Source: Xiphophorus maculatus (lineage: Eukaryota; Chordata; Actinopteri; Cyprinodontiformes; Poeciliidae). From it: a stretch of 64,000 nucleotides of DNA. The position numbers were made by a program, and so were the translations under genes. Each line of letters begins with the position of its first letter. Within the stretch, counting starts at the first letter, position 1. The notes below the pieces were generated by a model. That model was not told the DNA's origin, ran no database searches, and saw nothing but the letters and a program-made list of their open reading frames with translations. The stretch covers positions 29,634,245 to 29,698,244 of the forward strand of contig NC_036447.1 of the NCBI RefSeq assembly GCF_002775205.1, in the 5' to 3' direction. This document shows, one piece after another, positions 32,901 through 44,784 of the stretch.

Positions 32901-35900
32901 CCCACTCAGAAAGCCACGCGTGTGTGCAGCAGCAGTCTGATGAACAACTAAGGACGCAAACTCTGGAAGGTATTTACAGAAATCCACAGAATGAAAGTGT
33001 TTGTTGTCATTTCTCCAACAACTGTCACCATAGTTGGTGGGATATCAGTATGCCTGATACTTAATTAGGCATCTGAATGCCTAATTAAGTATCAGGGGAT
33101 GCAGGTAAATGGTTTCAACACAGACACTACTAAAGTTCACAATGGATCTATGGCAGACATTTCTACAACAGGCAGGCATGAAAAATCTTGTTGTTTCTTG
33201 TCCAAACCTTCTCAGTCTGGTCTCTGACTTCATGTCTAAAACATCTAATATGGGATGTCCCTCTGACGTTCTCATTCCTGATCCTATCCATCCTCATCGC
33301 GACCTGAACTACATACAGGGAATAAAAACTTTTAATCCCAGAATGCACTGCATTAACCCAGTTTCAGTTTCTAGGAGGAAGAGGAGTTTCACTGTGTGAA
33401 TATGGGACATCATGTTTTAACAAAAACTCTGTCCTTAAAGGAAGGCACCCTCTTTACTGCAAAGGGATTACAATGGTGAAACATTGCAGTCCCTCTGCTG
33501 GCCGAAAGGAGAACTTCATTTCGACTATATTCTGACTGAAGAATAAGCCACGACTCTGGCTTACTTAAAATTCTGCAGAAAGAATCTTTGAATTATAGAT
33601 TCCCCAAAAAGAGACTCTGATCCTGTTGCTGAACCGACACTGCTTCCATTTTTCTGGAAGAAGACGCCACAGCTCCACAAGCCTGCTGTACGGGTACAGG
33701 GCCAAGTCGATGTTCGCCCAAACCAAGTCAACCTTTCCCAACCACTAACTGAGCAGCCGTTGCAACTATTACTCATGTTTTTCACTGCCCCAGGCTGGAC
33801 TACTAAAAAAGTTCCCTTTTTCTCCCCGTACCTGAGAAAAGGGGAACTGTGGCCCTGCACACACTGTCCACCGCTAGCTGAGTGGCAAACACCACCATTT
33901 TCCTCAACTGCAAAGACTCTCTCTGATCATCCCATCATGTTTGTTCTCCGTCGCACGACTCGCTCACTACCGGAGATCTCTTTTGTTCTTAAGAATGTCT
34001 AAAGTAAGGCTTTGTGTCTGGGTAGAAGGAAATTAATTTAGTATAAAACTATTAAAATTGTTTCTGATCATCTATTTAAGTGTTTTTGTTGGGTTTTGCA
34101 GGGTTCCATCCTTTAACCTCCTTTGTGCAAACAGGCCACTGAGCCTTTGGTTTGTTTGTTTGTTTAAGAGGCTATTGACCGAAAGAGTAGTTTTATAACA
34201 TGAGCTTATTCCATTTTAGTCAAAGTTTTTCCTTTTCTCTTTTCACAAGCCAACATGGTTTAGCAGACATACTGAACCGTGTCCATTATCTGAATCCAAT
34301 AGGTAAAATCCAAAAGCTCTTCAGTGTTTACAGGTATAATAGACCACTGGCTCTCATAAACAACATTGTACAAATCATCATACGCCTTTAGTTTGTACTT
34401 TGCCACATTTACCTTCATCACACGCTACATCTCCTTGTACTCCTGTCTTTTCTCCTGTCCTCTCATTGTCCCACATATTCTTAGTGAACTTCCTTCTCTG
34501 TACATGGTTGACTTTTTTGTTTCAACATAAAGTCTGCTTTTCTGCCGACATACCAGATACCATCCTACCCGTCTCCCTAATCACATTAGCTTGTAGCTGT
34601 GCACTCATCTGGGAGTCTCAACTCCTCAAAAAATCCACAACACTTTGTTTTGTTTTCACCATCTGGTCCTCTGCTCTGCATTTATTCTCTTTATCTTCTT
34701 CACTATCAGCGTCATTCTATGCCGTCTATCAACACTATCATCTACCACTTCCTTTACAGACACTAATTTCCATATTTCAAAATCTACAGAAGATGCAGTC
34801 CGCCTTTGTGTTCCTACCTCCACACTTGTAAGTCACCTTCCTTCCTCTTCTGGAAGAAGGCTTGTACTACGACCATCTCCATCCTTTTCACAAAGTCCAC
34901 CAACATATGTCCCTCTCCTATCCTGGATCCCAAACCTGCCAGTCACTTCCTTACTGCCTCTGTTCCCTTCACCAACCTGTCTGTTAAAGTCTGCACCAAT
35001 CACCCTTCTCTGAACTGTCAGGTAACTCTACATCACATCATCTTGCTCACTCCAGACCGTCTGCTTCTCATCTAACTCACATCCGACCTGTGGGGCATGA
35101 ACACCAACAAACACTGATCATCATGTCTTCAATTTCGAGCTTCAGATTCAGTCTGTCATTTTCTTCACTTGCAGAATGTTCCCAACAAACCAATAAAAGA
35201 GGACACTAATCTTTAAAGGACAAAAGAAAGGAGATGGCAATAGAAATGGGAATACAGGGTGAAATATAGATATTTTCCGTACTCTACTTTCTTACCTACC
35301 CAGACCTGGAAAATAATGAATTTAAATTCTAGACCTTTCCACACCATAGGAACCCTGGACATGACAAATAAACACTGAAGCTTTGTGATACACTTAAATA
35401 ATGTAGTGAAATTCTAACTAGAGGTGCCACAGAGAAACCAGAGATCAGACACATTTAATAAGCATCTTCAGTTCCCTTGGGACCAAAGCAAATCTCACTT
35501 TAAGTATGTTTCTGATTGGTCAGCTGCTCTCTGATGGTTTTCTATCACGGGTAAATAGTTTCTATTTTGAATCTAATTTTTAAGGAAGTCATAGGGACAT
35601 TGAGCTAATTCATGGATCAATAATGTGCTTATTTGAGCAACAACTAGTGTGACTGCTTGTGAAACAATGAGGTTCCGCAGAATAAACCAGCAGACCAACA
35701 CCCTTTCAGACGCATCAACCATTTTAGATATTGCTTATCACTTTCTGCCAGCAGTTTTACTCCGAAAGAACTCAGAGCAAACAAAACAAGCTCTAGTTAC
35801 AACTCAAGTGATTCCACGACTTTAACATAATCAGAGGAAGGAATGCCCAATATTCTACATCATCAAAAACCATAAAGAGTGAAAGAAATCAGTAGAATGA

Positions 35901-37638
35901 GATAAACAAAACTTTTGGATATTGATGTCAGGTGATCCTATCAGGATTTAATGAAGATTTGACAAGCATTTTGTTATGTGTGCCCCAGCCTGACTAATTT
36001 GTATTTATTTTACTAAACAAAGTAACCAGTAGTTCTTTAGAAAAATTATTTTATAATATACACTACTGGGATAAAGTGTTTGCCCTCTTACAGTCAACTA
36101 TTTTTGATTTTAATCAAACTGAAATATGTCAGATCAAATTAATTTTATTATTTAATATCAGACACAGATAACACTTTATGTGTTGTATATTTACTAAGGT
36201 CATCTTTATGGAATAATAAACTTAGTTTAATCACCTGAAACAGTTCATGGTGACAAAAAATAGTCAAAGCAAGAGAAATCTACATTGGAGTGAATTATTT
36301 GGACATGCACGGTACATGGCAAAAACTGCAAAAATGGTTTCATACATGACTTACAAAGCAGGTATAGAATTAGCATTCACATTACAATAATCCACCAAAC
36401 AAGGTGAATATCTTTAAATTCTGTTATTTAGAACAACTTAGTACTGCAGTGGAATTGTGTACAAAAATCTCCTGCATAGTTGTTGGAATAAAGTATCAAA
36501 AAAGTTTTATGTGAAGTTTTTGTGCTAAAAATGCTGAATAACTGACTATGAATTAAGTCTTGTTCACACTAATAAACAAAACAACCACGTGGTAAACATA
36601 TATAAAAGATTTGATCATCATTGTCAAATTTAATGTATGTTTGTAATTAGAGAAAAACATGCAAGTGTGTTGATCACACATATTGATTTAAACCACATTT
36701 CTTCCTAATATTTCTTAACCTTCATCACATATACTGTATCCACTATGAGCGTCACAGGTAGTGAAAGATTGTCCAACAGGTAAACAACATTGACATGAAT
36801 GACAGTTGGTTATAATATCCTGCCAAATATTGCACTCAAACAGTCCTTGGTAGTCAGGGGACTGTTTAGTCACACACTAATATTGTGATCCCAGCTGCAG
36901 TTTGATATATTGAGCTACTGTATTTTTTAAATACTTCTTCACTATTGGGGATTTTTTTTCTCCAAGTAAATACAAAATTTTAGGTAAAAAAAAAAAAAGC
37001 TTAAAAAGGCATAGTTATAATAAGCTTCTGCCTACATTTTTTGGTCTCACGGCACAACTATAAAATGTTAACTTCCTTGTTTAAAATGTGAACAAAATAA
37101 AATGTCACCCAATTGTAATGTTTCTATAAGTAGATGGATGACATTTCCTGCCAGTGTCGTGCAGCTAGTTTCATTCTGACTGAAAACACAAGAACTAGTC
37201 AGAGGCTAAAAGGAAACCGGATAAAGCATCACCTGTGCGCTGGTCAAAGTTCTTGTTGTTGATGACGATGCACTGGCCAATGTTGGGGTAACGGAGGCTG
37301 TATCTGAAGCTGTGGGAGTGGGGCTTAGCGTCAACGTCCATGGGCGAAGGAGCAGACAAAGACCCCGCTGGCCTGCAGGAGCACAAACCAAACCACATTT
37401 CATCCTCTTATTGATTAAAAACAACACTAAGTGATGCAGGTCAGAAAGTCAAACCGACAAATGAGGAACTCTTTGGTACCGAGAGGACCGTTCTACTGAC
37501 TTGAACATGACAAAGAAACAATGACCTCCTGAGGATAAAGGTCGCAGGCAGTCTCAATAAACCCTTGACTCACTGTTTTCCATCGTCTCGCCTCGCGTCT
37601 GTGTCGTCCCCTTCAGGACCTGGTCTACTTGCGGACAT
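29999..37638 (-). CDS. casp3: Caspase-3 (complete coding sequence, 6 coding exons)
   Basis: Exons 37638-37574, 37372-37233, 31629-31501, 30774-30599, 30497-30389 and 30228-29999 sum to 849 bases, i.e. 282 residues plus stop; human caspase-3 is 277. It is an executioner cysteine protease that cuts after Asp during apoptosis, acting as a dimer in the cytosol and nucleus. A short prodomain (to about residue 36) is followed by the large subunit ([37 protein letters not shown]). The catalytic His130 lies in LLSHGDEG, and FFIQ-ACRG gives Cys172, with the QACRG motif split across the exon 4/5 junction. IEAD184-S185 is the likely activating cut between subunits, as at human IETD175. The small subunit has [25 protein letters not shown] and ends [29 protein letters not shown] and the small-subunit start favour caspase-3 over caspase-7. 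All motifs needed for activity are present. Confidence 0.95.
30297..30362 (+). mobile_element. Short LINE-like 3' tail with (ATGG)n
   Basis: The segment 'cccctcccaaccccattagagacaagggtgttagaaaatggatggatgg' is the tail of the same kind of fish LINE as at 26590-26756. It lies in caspase-3 intron 5, a few bases from the 3' side of exon 5. Confidence 0.65.
34400..35230 (-). mobile_element. RTE-type LINE fragment, endonuclease to N-terminal RT region
   Basis: The plus strand reads as the antisense of a fish RTE-type ORF2: 'ccatctggtcctctgctctgcatttattctctttatcttcttcactatcagcgtcattctat', 'ggaagaaggcttgtactacgaccatctccatccttttcacaaagtccaccaa', 'cctgtctgttaaagtctgcaccaatcacc' and 'catctaactcacatccgacctgtggggcat' are familiar landmarks. 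The plus-strand frames at 34400-35075 are therefore artefacts. The copy is broken by stops and indels on its own strand. Confidence 0.7.
36062..36300. mobile_element. Tc1/mariner-like terminal fragment
   Basis: The segment 'ctactgggataaagtgtttgccctcttacag', then A/T-rich sequence with 'gatcaaattaattttattatttaatatcagacacagataacac', resembles the conserved outer part of a fish Tc1-like element. There is no frame. Limits are approximate. Confidence 0.45.
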
Positions 37639-37800
37639 AGTTCTGAACAGGATAAAAAGCGCAAACCGGGACGGAGAAACTACACGTCCTGAGCGCCTAC
37701 CAGAGCAACCAGCTGCGAAATAAAAAGGCACACAGACGTAGACGTCGACAAGAGCGAGTAGAGAAGCATTTAGCTGCCCTTACCCGCCCAGTAAACAAAG
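37639..37800 (-). promoter_or_regulatory. casp3: Caspase-3 promoter and 5' untranslated region
   Basis: A CpG-rich stretch immediately upstream of the start codon (ATG at 37638). It contains the 5' leader 'gataaaaagcgcaaaccgggacggag' on the plus strand. No TATA box was seen; the limits are inferred from base composition. Confidence 0.45.
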
Positions 37801-38280
37801 ATGCCTACGTCATGCTAAGATGCGCTTGTTTTTTCCGTGCGGACATCCCGTGTTAGTCGGTGTTAGTCATCACGGGAAAACCAGGGTTGAAACGTAGACC
37901 TCCTGAACTGCAGTCAGGCGGGTTGTGTTGTTTTCACGATATTATTTTTGACGTTGGCGTAATAAATTATCACATGTATGAACGTGAAGATTTAATGTTT
38001 ATTCATAACTAGAGCCATTTTCTTTATACGGCTCTCATTGTAGCGTGATAAATATGTATGTGGTAATAACCTGATATATTTGTATAGGAAACGTAAAAAG
38101 TGCATTGTTAAAACAATAAAGTTTTCAAATTAAAACGTGATAGTTCTATTTTTCTTTTGCCTGGTTGAGTGGCAGCGAAGCTTCCGTGTAAAAACGAGAC
38201 GCCAGCGCCTCCATGTTGTGAGAGGCAAGTTTTCTTTGGAAAGCGGTTCAGCTGCTTGGAACTGGAGACAGGACAGGAGT

Positions 38281-40325
38281 TCTGGGATTAGTTGGGGCCT
38301 GCCATGCAAAGCAATGGCAGGAACCTATTGCTATTCTCCCAATTCTTTATTTTTCATCCGTAACCGTTAATGCGGCTCATACCGCTGGGTGCACACCTAC
38401 AAATGAGGTATCAAAACGTGCAGAAAATTCACGCCATTGGAGCTATTACTTTTGGTGGGATTCGGGGTTAACATGGCGACATAATTCGCAAAAAACTACG
38501 AAAAAAACCCCATTATAAGTCAATGGGAAAAATCCTAGAAATACCCTATTTTTGAGGATTTTCTGTGTCGTCACGAATTCACGTAGAAATGCCATTCAAA
38601 TTTCATTTTGTAGATACGTCTGTGATCTCTTCGAAAGTGAAGACTGCTCGTCGATACCAGTTATGGTTTGTCCACAATTTGTCTCTAAGCGACCCAAAGT
38701 TTTTCATTTTTCCTAAAATTAGAGTGAGAGTCAGGGCCTTTAGATCTCCGCTAGAGTGAGAAATGAGGAGAATTTTTGAGCCCAAAATAATTTTGAAATC
38801 ACCATCAAGCCCACAAATATCGCACGATTGGTATCAAAATCGGTCCTGACATTGATACGCATGTCTGCTCCGGTAAAATGTTTTCGAAATTTATCTAGAC
38901 CGTACGGTTTTCTGTCATGGTGCTTCAGAGCAAAGTCATGCGACAGGATTTTCTGAGGCTGTCTCAGGCTCTCTCCCATATATTTCTCAAACATTTCAGA
39001 TCTGGGCAAACCATTTCTTTCTCTCATCGCTGTAAATGCTCTGAGTGAGGTAGAGACATGAATCTCGGGACTATCGCAGAAGACACATTGCCCTCTCATA
39101 CGCTTCAAACGCTTTTTGAATATGTATTACGGTTCCCGAATGGAAAAGAGTTGTTTCCAATGCTTTTTTTCAGTAAAACTGGCTGGCTCAAACAGAGAAT
39201 TGTCTGCCCCAGCCTCTCTCACTAACAGTTCACACTTTGCTGAGACAATTATTTACCATAGCAACGGAACTCAAGAGGCTATTGGCTGCTGGTTAAGACT
39301 ACAAATACGCATCACTGTAGTTCTATCTATAGTGGAATACTCAGTTGAAACAGATCAGGACTGAACTGGCCTTTAGAACTACTTGCTGCTAAGGGCTGTA
39401 TATAACTGATTTAACTCAGTAACTGTTACACATGGGATTAGTTCGGAACTTTAAAATGAAGCATAATAATAATTTCAAAATAAAAGCCTTGAATATTTTT
39501 AAATCAGGTAATTGCTCTGTTGAGCATTATATAACTGATTTAACCCAATGACTGTTATACATGGGATTAGTTTGGACCTTTGAAATGAAGCTCAACAAAA
39601 AATTTCAAAATAAAAGCCTTGACAATTTTTACATGAGATTATTGCTCTTTTGAGCATTATATAACTGATTTTATCCAATGACTGTTATACATGGGATTAG
39701 GTTGGCCCTTTGAAACGAAGCTTAACAAAAATTTCAAAATAAAAGCCTTGATCATTTTTACATAAGATTATTGCTCTTTTGAGCATTATATAACTTATTT
39801 TATCCAATAACTGTTATACATGGTATTAGTTTGGCCCTTTCAAATGAAGCATACTGAAAATTTCAAATTAAAAGCCTTGAAAATTTTTAGATCAGGTATT
39901 TGCTCTTTTGGGCATTATGTGAATTTTCTATCCAAAGCACTGATACACATAGGATTAGATTGGTGCTTTGAAATGAAGCTTAACAAAAATTTCAAAATAA
40001 AAGCCTTTAATATTTTTACATCAACTACTTGCGTTTTGAGCATTATGTAACTAATTTAACCCAATGACTATTACACATGGGATTAGTTTGGCCCTTTGAA
40101 ATGAAGTTTAACAAAAATTCCAAAATAAAAGCCTTGACAAAATTTTAAATCATACTGAATGGTGCACGTCCACCTTACTTAACGTTCTTGTGATTCTCCA
40201 CATGCTATTGATTACATTGCAGTGTTCTTTAGCATCGATGCTAATTTCTAGCATGACAACGCCGGGCTCAAACCGACGGGCACACTTTGGCAGGCCCCGG
40301 TTAAATTTCTGCAGAAATTTTCTAG
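38281..40325 (+). mobile_element. Helitron-like non-autonomous element with internal tandem array
   Basis: About 2 kb of non-coding sequence that stands out from its surroundings. The right end has a palindrome, AAATTTCTGCAGAAATTT, abutting TTCTAG (CTAG at 40322-40325) followed by T, the hairpin-plus-CTRR-then-T layout of a Helitron 3' end, although the hairpin is AT-rich and unusually close to CTRR. Near the left end is an 8-bp inverted repeat (CCTGCCAT 38298-38305, ATGGCAGG 38314-38321). The left boundary is a guess; I could not confirm a 5' TC terminus. The body includes 'ccattataagtcaatgggaaaaatcctag', which I recall as highly repeated in acanthomorph genomes. It has no helicase frame, so it would depend on another copy. 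Confidence 0.5.
39395..40147 (+). repeat. Six-copy 129-bp tandem repeat
   Basis: Each unit contains 'actgtta(c/t)aca(c/t)gggattag', 'ttggccctttgaaatgaagc', 'aaaatttcaaaataaaagccttga' and 'ttgctcttttgagcattatataact'. The GGGATTAG landmark (mutated in two units) starts at 39434, 39563, 39693, 39822, 39951 and 40079, giving spacings of 129, 130, 129, 129 and 128. Units differ by scattered substitutions, so the array is not newly expanded. It lies inside the Helitron-like element. Confidence 0.92.
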
Positions 40326-43316
40326 TTTTATTCGGCACGTTTGTTCACATAAACAAGAAATTTATTACGCGTGCATTTAAGTCTAATCATAGAAAAAGAA
40401 TTGTTGGAACACATTTTTTTGTAAATACGTATAGTATGGAAGTCCATAATCGTGTTTTACAAAAGACGAAAACATGGTTGAGAGAAAGACAAAGTGAAGT
40501 TTAGATGTTAGCACATATTTGTGAAAATCAAAATAAGAGCAACCCTGAACACAAGGGTGCTAAAAGCTGCTCTTAATCTACCAATACCCAACTACTAATA
40601 TTTGCTATAATGTTGAGCTGTAAGTAAATATTATTGTAGCTTAGCTTATGTTTATTCATCTAAAACAGTCAAAAACATAAAACTTTATTAGTCAATCAAC
40701 ATTCTAAAAAATCAAAAAGATTCGAAGCAAAGTCATTTCTAAGTGTTGTATAAATCAAAAAAGATGTAGGCTGAAGCAATCCAGCTTATATGTGCCTGTC
40801 CTTACATGTTCATTACAAATAAACCATTTCCAGAAAACACAGAATCAACAGCTAAATCCAGACAAAAGAATAAAAATTAAAAAAAAAACCCAAACATATT
40901 AAAATCTACGTAAATCGCCATCACAAAGGTCTCAAGTCAGATTTCAAATATTCAAGTCCCTTTAGTTTACAGTTTTCTGTTGACCCTGCTTACTAAGAAT
41001 GAAGCCGACTTACTGGAAGTAGTGCAACATTCGAAAACATTCTTTCTCCATCACTTTTCACACGTGAAACAATGCAATGCTTCACTTGTGATGTAAACAA
41101 GAGACAGTCAACAACATAGTAAACAATGGCCTCTGGAAAACTATTCAAGGAAAATACCTACTTTTCCAGTTACTTATCTCTTACAGGTAATAAGTGGTTT
41201 TATTTCCTCTTCACGTGCTCTGATTCCTTCCTGAGCTGTTGTCTCTTTGTGAAGAATTGGTTATCTAAGTTTCAACTTGTGATCTCTTCCTCTTCTGTAA
41301 TACTTTGAGAAAATTAGTCCTTCAATTTAATGTAGTAAACTTTTGATACAGTAGTAGGCATACTAATCTATCAAAGTCTTGATTTAAACTATAAATGTTG
41401 AAAATGGCTGTTTTCACTTCCGCAAATATGTTAAACAGTATGAACTGTTTATTCTAATGAGTGCTCAATTCTTTGCCCATCGTTGTTACATTTCTGTTTA
41501 TTACATTCTGTACCCATGCCAGGGTTTTCTCTGGGGAAACAGTGCTGTCCATTACTCGACTGGTCCTGCACACTGTTGTTCAGCTGGCTGAAAACTGTGA
41601 CTTCACTCTCAGATTTCACAAATCAAGCTATTGTTAATTTAATCTCAACTTTTCAACCCCTTAGCCAGACCGTGTGGGCATTTTGGGGATGATGTGTAAA
41701 GCGTTTTGAACAACTTTAATATATTGTGAGAATCTACCAGAACATTGACTTTCATCTTTTTTCCACCTGAAGCTGTTTTATTCCTCATGACAATTTTTTT
41801 CATAATCTTTTATAATCTCTAATTATAATCCCATAATCCTTGTTTTCAATAACCAAAGTGAACAAGACTTAGGAACCTTTAAAATGTAACTTTCCAAATG
41901 ACAAATGTTTTAAGGACCCAGCATCCAAATGAAACGAACCATTTATTAGTCATATTACATCCTGGAACACTCAGTTAGATAAAGTGCAAGCACAACTTTA
42001 AATCGCTTCTGTGAACAGTGACAGTCTACAAAGTGCAGTGTAGTAACTACAATAATAATAATTATTATACGTGGAAATAAAGAAAATGAGATTAAAAAAA
42101 GATTTAATAAAACATACAGACTGAGACAATGGAGCAACAAAACCACAGAGGAATTTATGTTTAGAAAAGAAGTGAAGAAGCTGTAAACTGAATCATCTGA
42201 ATAGATGCAGTTGCAAGTTTAAATGTTGTGGGTAAAAACATACAATTCTGTGGGTCAAATCTATAAATATTCCAAATAGAAAGCTGACCCTGCTAATGAA
42301 GAAACTTCAAACTGTAAAGCAAAAAAAACAACTTTAAAGTGCTTCTCTGTTTAGGACTCTAACTGCAGCCACTTCCTTCACCGTCTGATTCATGTACACA
42401 GCATCGTTTTTCAACACGTCTTCATTTGTAAGTACACTTTAATAAGAAATATTAACATCTCACTTTCATTTTAATCAGCCACATCGTAACCCAGCTTGAA
42501 TTATACAACAAAGAAACAGAAGTTACTCTTTAAGAACTAACACCCGGTAATCACATTGCTCTGGAAGAATGTGATGCCTGCAGCACACAAATCACTCTAT
42601 TCTCCTTCCATAAGGTTAAAGCTGTGATTAAGAAGTTATATGGTAATAACACACCCCCCACACACACACAACGAAAAAACACACTCTTGGACCATGTTTT
42701 GTTTTAAGTTCACTACTAAAACTCCTTCTTAAAGGTGAAGATCAAATCCGTCATCTTCACCTTTTATACCAAAGGATTGTATGAAACCATGTAATCTAAA
42801 GATAAAACCTGCATGGTTTAAAATGAATCATTGAAGGAAGAGAAACAAATTGATTCTCACTGACCTAAAACTGATTTCTTGGATCGCTGCTTTAGAATTC
42901 ATGTTAACTCCGTATTCACACAGGGGAAAACGGAAGAAAGTAACACTCTGCACAATATCAGGAAAGATATTCTGAAACTGGACAAAAAACATTAAATACA
43001 CCACCATTTAAAAGTGAACCATCTGGACATCCAGAAACAGCTGGATGATTTCTATATTATACTTTATAGGAGGGCAAGAGTCTGGAAGAAAGCACGAAAT
43101 AAATACTATTGAAAGGTTTTTACAGGGTAGAAAAAGTAGAGCTCCAGTAGAAACACACAGCACAATGGTCTACATATTTTCCAGCTTTGAGATAATTCAA
43201 CTTTGTTCAAAGTGAACACAGGTTCACTGCAAAATTAATTAAAATCAAAAGAAAAAAAAAAACAACAACAATGAACTGCCTTTAATAGAGTAGCTCTCAT
43301 GAACAAAACAAATACA
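40326..43316. other. Intergenic, no gene recognised
   Basis: AT-rich sequence between the Helitron-like element and a Tc1-type MITE. A perfect 12-bp hairpin with a 10-base loop lies at 42731-42764. The short plus-strand frames near 41126-41692 have no recognisable domain. Confidence 0.55.
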
Positions 43317-43318
43317 TA

Positions 43319-43839
43319 CAGCGCTTTGGAAAAGTATTAAAATGTTACAACCATAAATTTCAAAGTATTTTACTTTTGTTATAATTGAATACAAAGTAGT
43401 GTATAATTGTGACGTTGAAGGAAAACGATACAAGGCAGTTAAAAATGATAGGGTGGATTTGTATTTAGTCCCCTTTAATTTAATGCCCTCAAATAAAACC
43501 CGGTGCCACCAAGTGCCTTCAGATCTGATTAGTCAATAGAGTCGACCTGAATGTAAAGAAGCAAAAATCCGGCGGGAGAACAGAATTATGAAGACTAAAT
43601 CTACAAAACCTGTAGATTTAGTCTAGAAAAGACATGGAGTTATAGCAATAAGAGGTTTATCAGGGGAATTTAATGAAAATGCACCAGACATTTTTATGTT
43701 TTATTTTGATTCTTCCACTTCGAATTATACACTACATTGTGCTGACGTATGAGATGAAACTTTGACATAACACACTGCAACATGTGACAAAATGTGAAAA
43801 GTTTAATGGAAGGTGGGTAAATACTTTTATAAGGCACTG
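43319..43839. mobile_element. Tc1/mariner-type MITE with TA target duplication
   Basis: A 521-base element flanked by TA on both sides (43317-43318 and 43840-43841). The left end is CAGCGCTTTGGAAAAGTATT and the right end, reverse-complemented, is CAGTGCCTTATAAAAGTATT, matching at 16 of 20 positions. It has no transposase. A perfect 14-bp hairpin (43592-43605 with 43611-43624) sits almost exactly at its centre. Confidence 0.75.
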
Positions 43840-44784
43840 TATAGAGGATGATCAAATCATAAGTGGATCAGAAGATTTCAAATTGGGAGAAGAGTGGCAA
43901 TGGAGAGAAGAGGAGCTCTGAAAGCTGATGATGCATTTCACTGGACACAAGAGTCTGATTTTCTGAGTTCTAGGAATGAAGAAGTTGCTTTTTTACTCCT
44001 TCCACAACTTCAAAATCCAACATGGCTGCTTCGTGCATGAGGAATGCTGACGGGTGAGCACTGAGTGTTCAAAAACAAAAAAGTATGTTTGGTCTATTAT
44101 TTAGTGCAAATATCTTAGTAAACGCAAAATAAGAAAAAAGTAACTTACAAGTAGCTTTTCAGCAAGATAAAAGGAGCTTGTTTTAACTCCTTAGTATTGA
44201 TGAAAAAGTGCTAGTTTCACTAGCAGATTATTTCCTTTTTAACAAGACATTTTTCCCATGTTACAAGTGAAATAATCTGCTTTATTTTGTCATAAATACT
44301 AGTGAATTATTAACTTAACTTAAGGCCCTATGTCTTGTTGAAACGTTACTTATGCGTAAATTTTGTCTCATTTAAAGTGCACTAAGATATTTACACTAGA
44401 AACCAGATCAGAAAGATTTGGTGAAATGTGTTTTTGCAGTGAGGTGATCAACTTTAGCTTGTTCTTCTGTCAATTTGTCCAGGAATTAGTGAATGTTCTG
44501 TTCCAGTGACTGAATGCACAAAATGCAGTATTCTGTGTTTTCTCCTTGTATCAGTAGTAATAGTTACGTTTAGCATCGAGCATCGAAACTTACTGCTTTT
44601 CTAGCTTTCCCCTGGAACACAGTGGAGCTAGGGGGTGACACCATTCCCTGGTTTTAGATCCGACTCATGAGGCCAATGGGATGCAACACAACCAGCAGCA
44701 CAATGACTACAATACCCATAAGCACTGAGTGTGCTTTGAGAGCGACATCCAACAGACTGGTCCTGAGGCTACAGGCATCTGTAA

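Larger units (their letters stand above)
31630..37232 (-). other. casp3: Caspase-3 intron 2 (about 5.6 kb)
   Basis: The intron between the exon ending FDQRTG and the exon starting MNQRNG. It contains a perfect 20-bp hairpin (33053-33096), an RTE-like LINE fragment (34400-35230) and a Tc1-terminus-like fragment (36062-36300). The stretch 33480-34010 is less AT-rich than its surroundings and unassigned; its minus-strand and plus-strand frames show no domain. No other exon was recognised. Confidence 0.7.

Noticed and set aside
34400-35075. Three overlapping plus-strand frames of 89-143 residues
   Set aside because: They are antisense readings of an RTE-like LINE fragment.
39395-40147. CRISPR-like regular spacing
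   Set aside because: The units are contiguous 129-bp tandem repeats without short repeats separated by unique spacers, and the DNA is from an animal genome.
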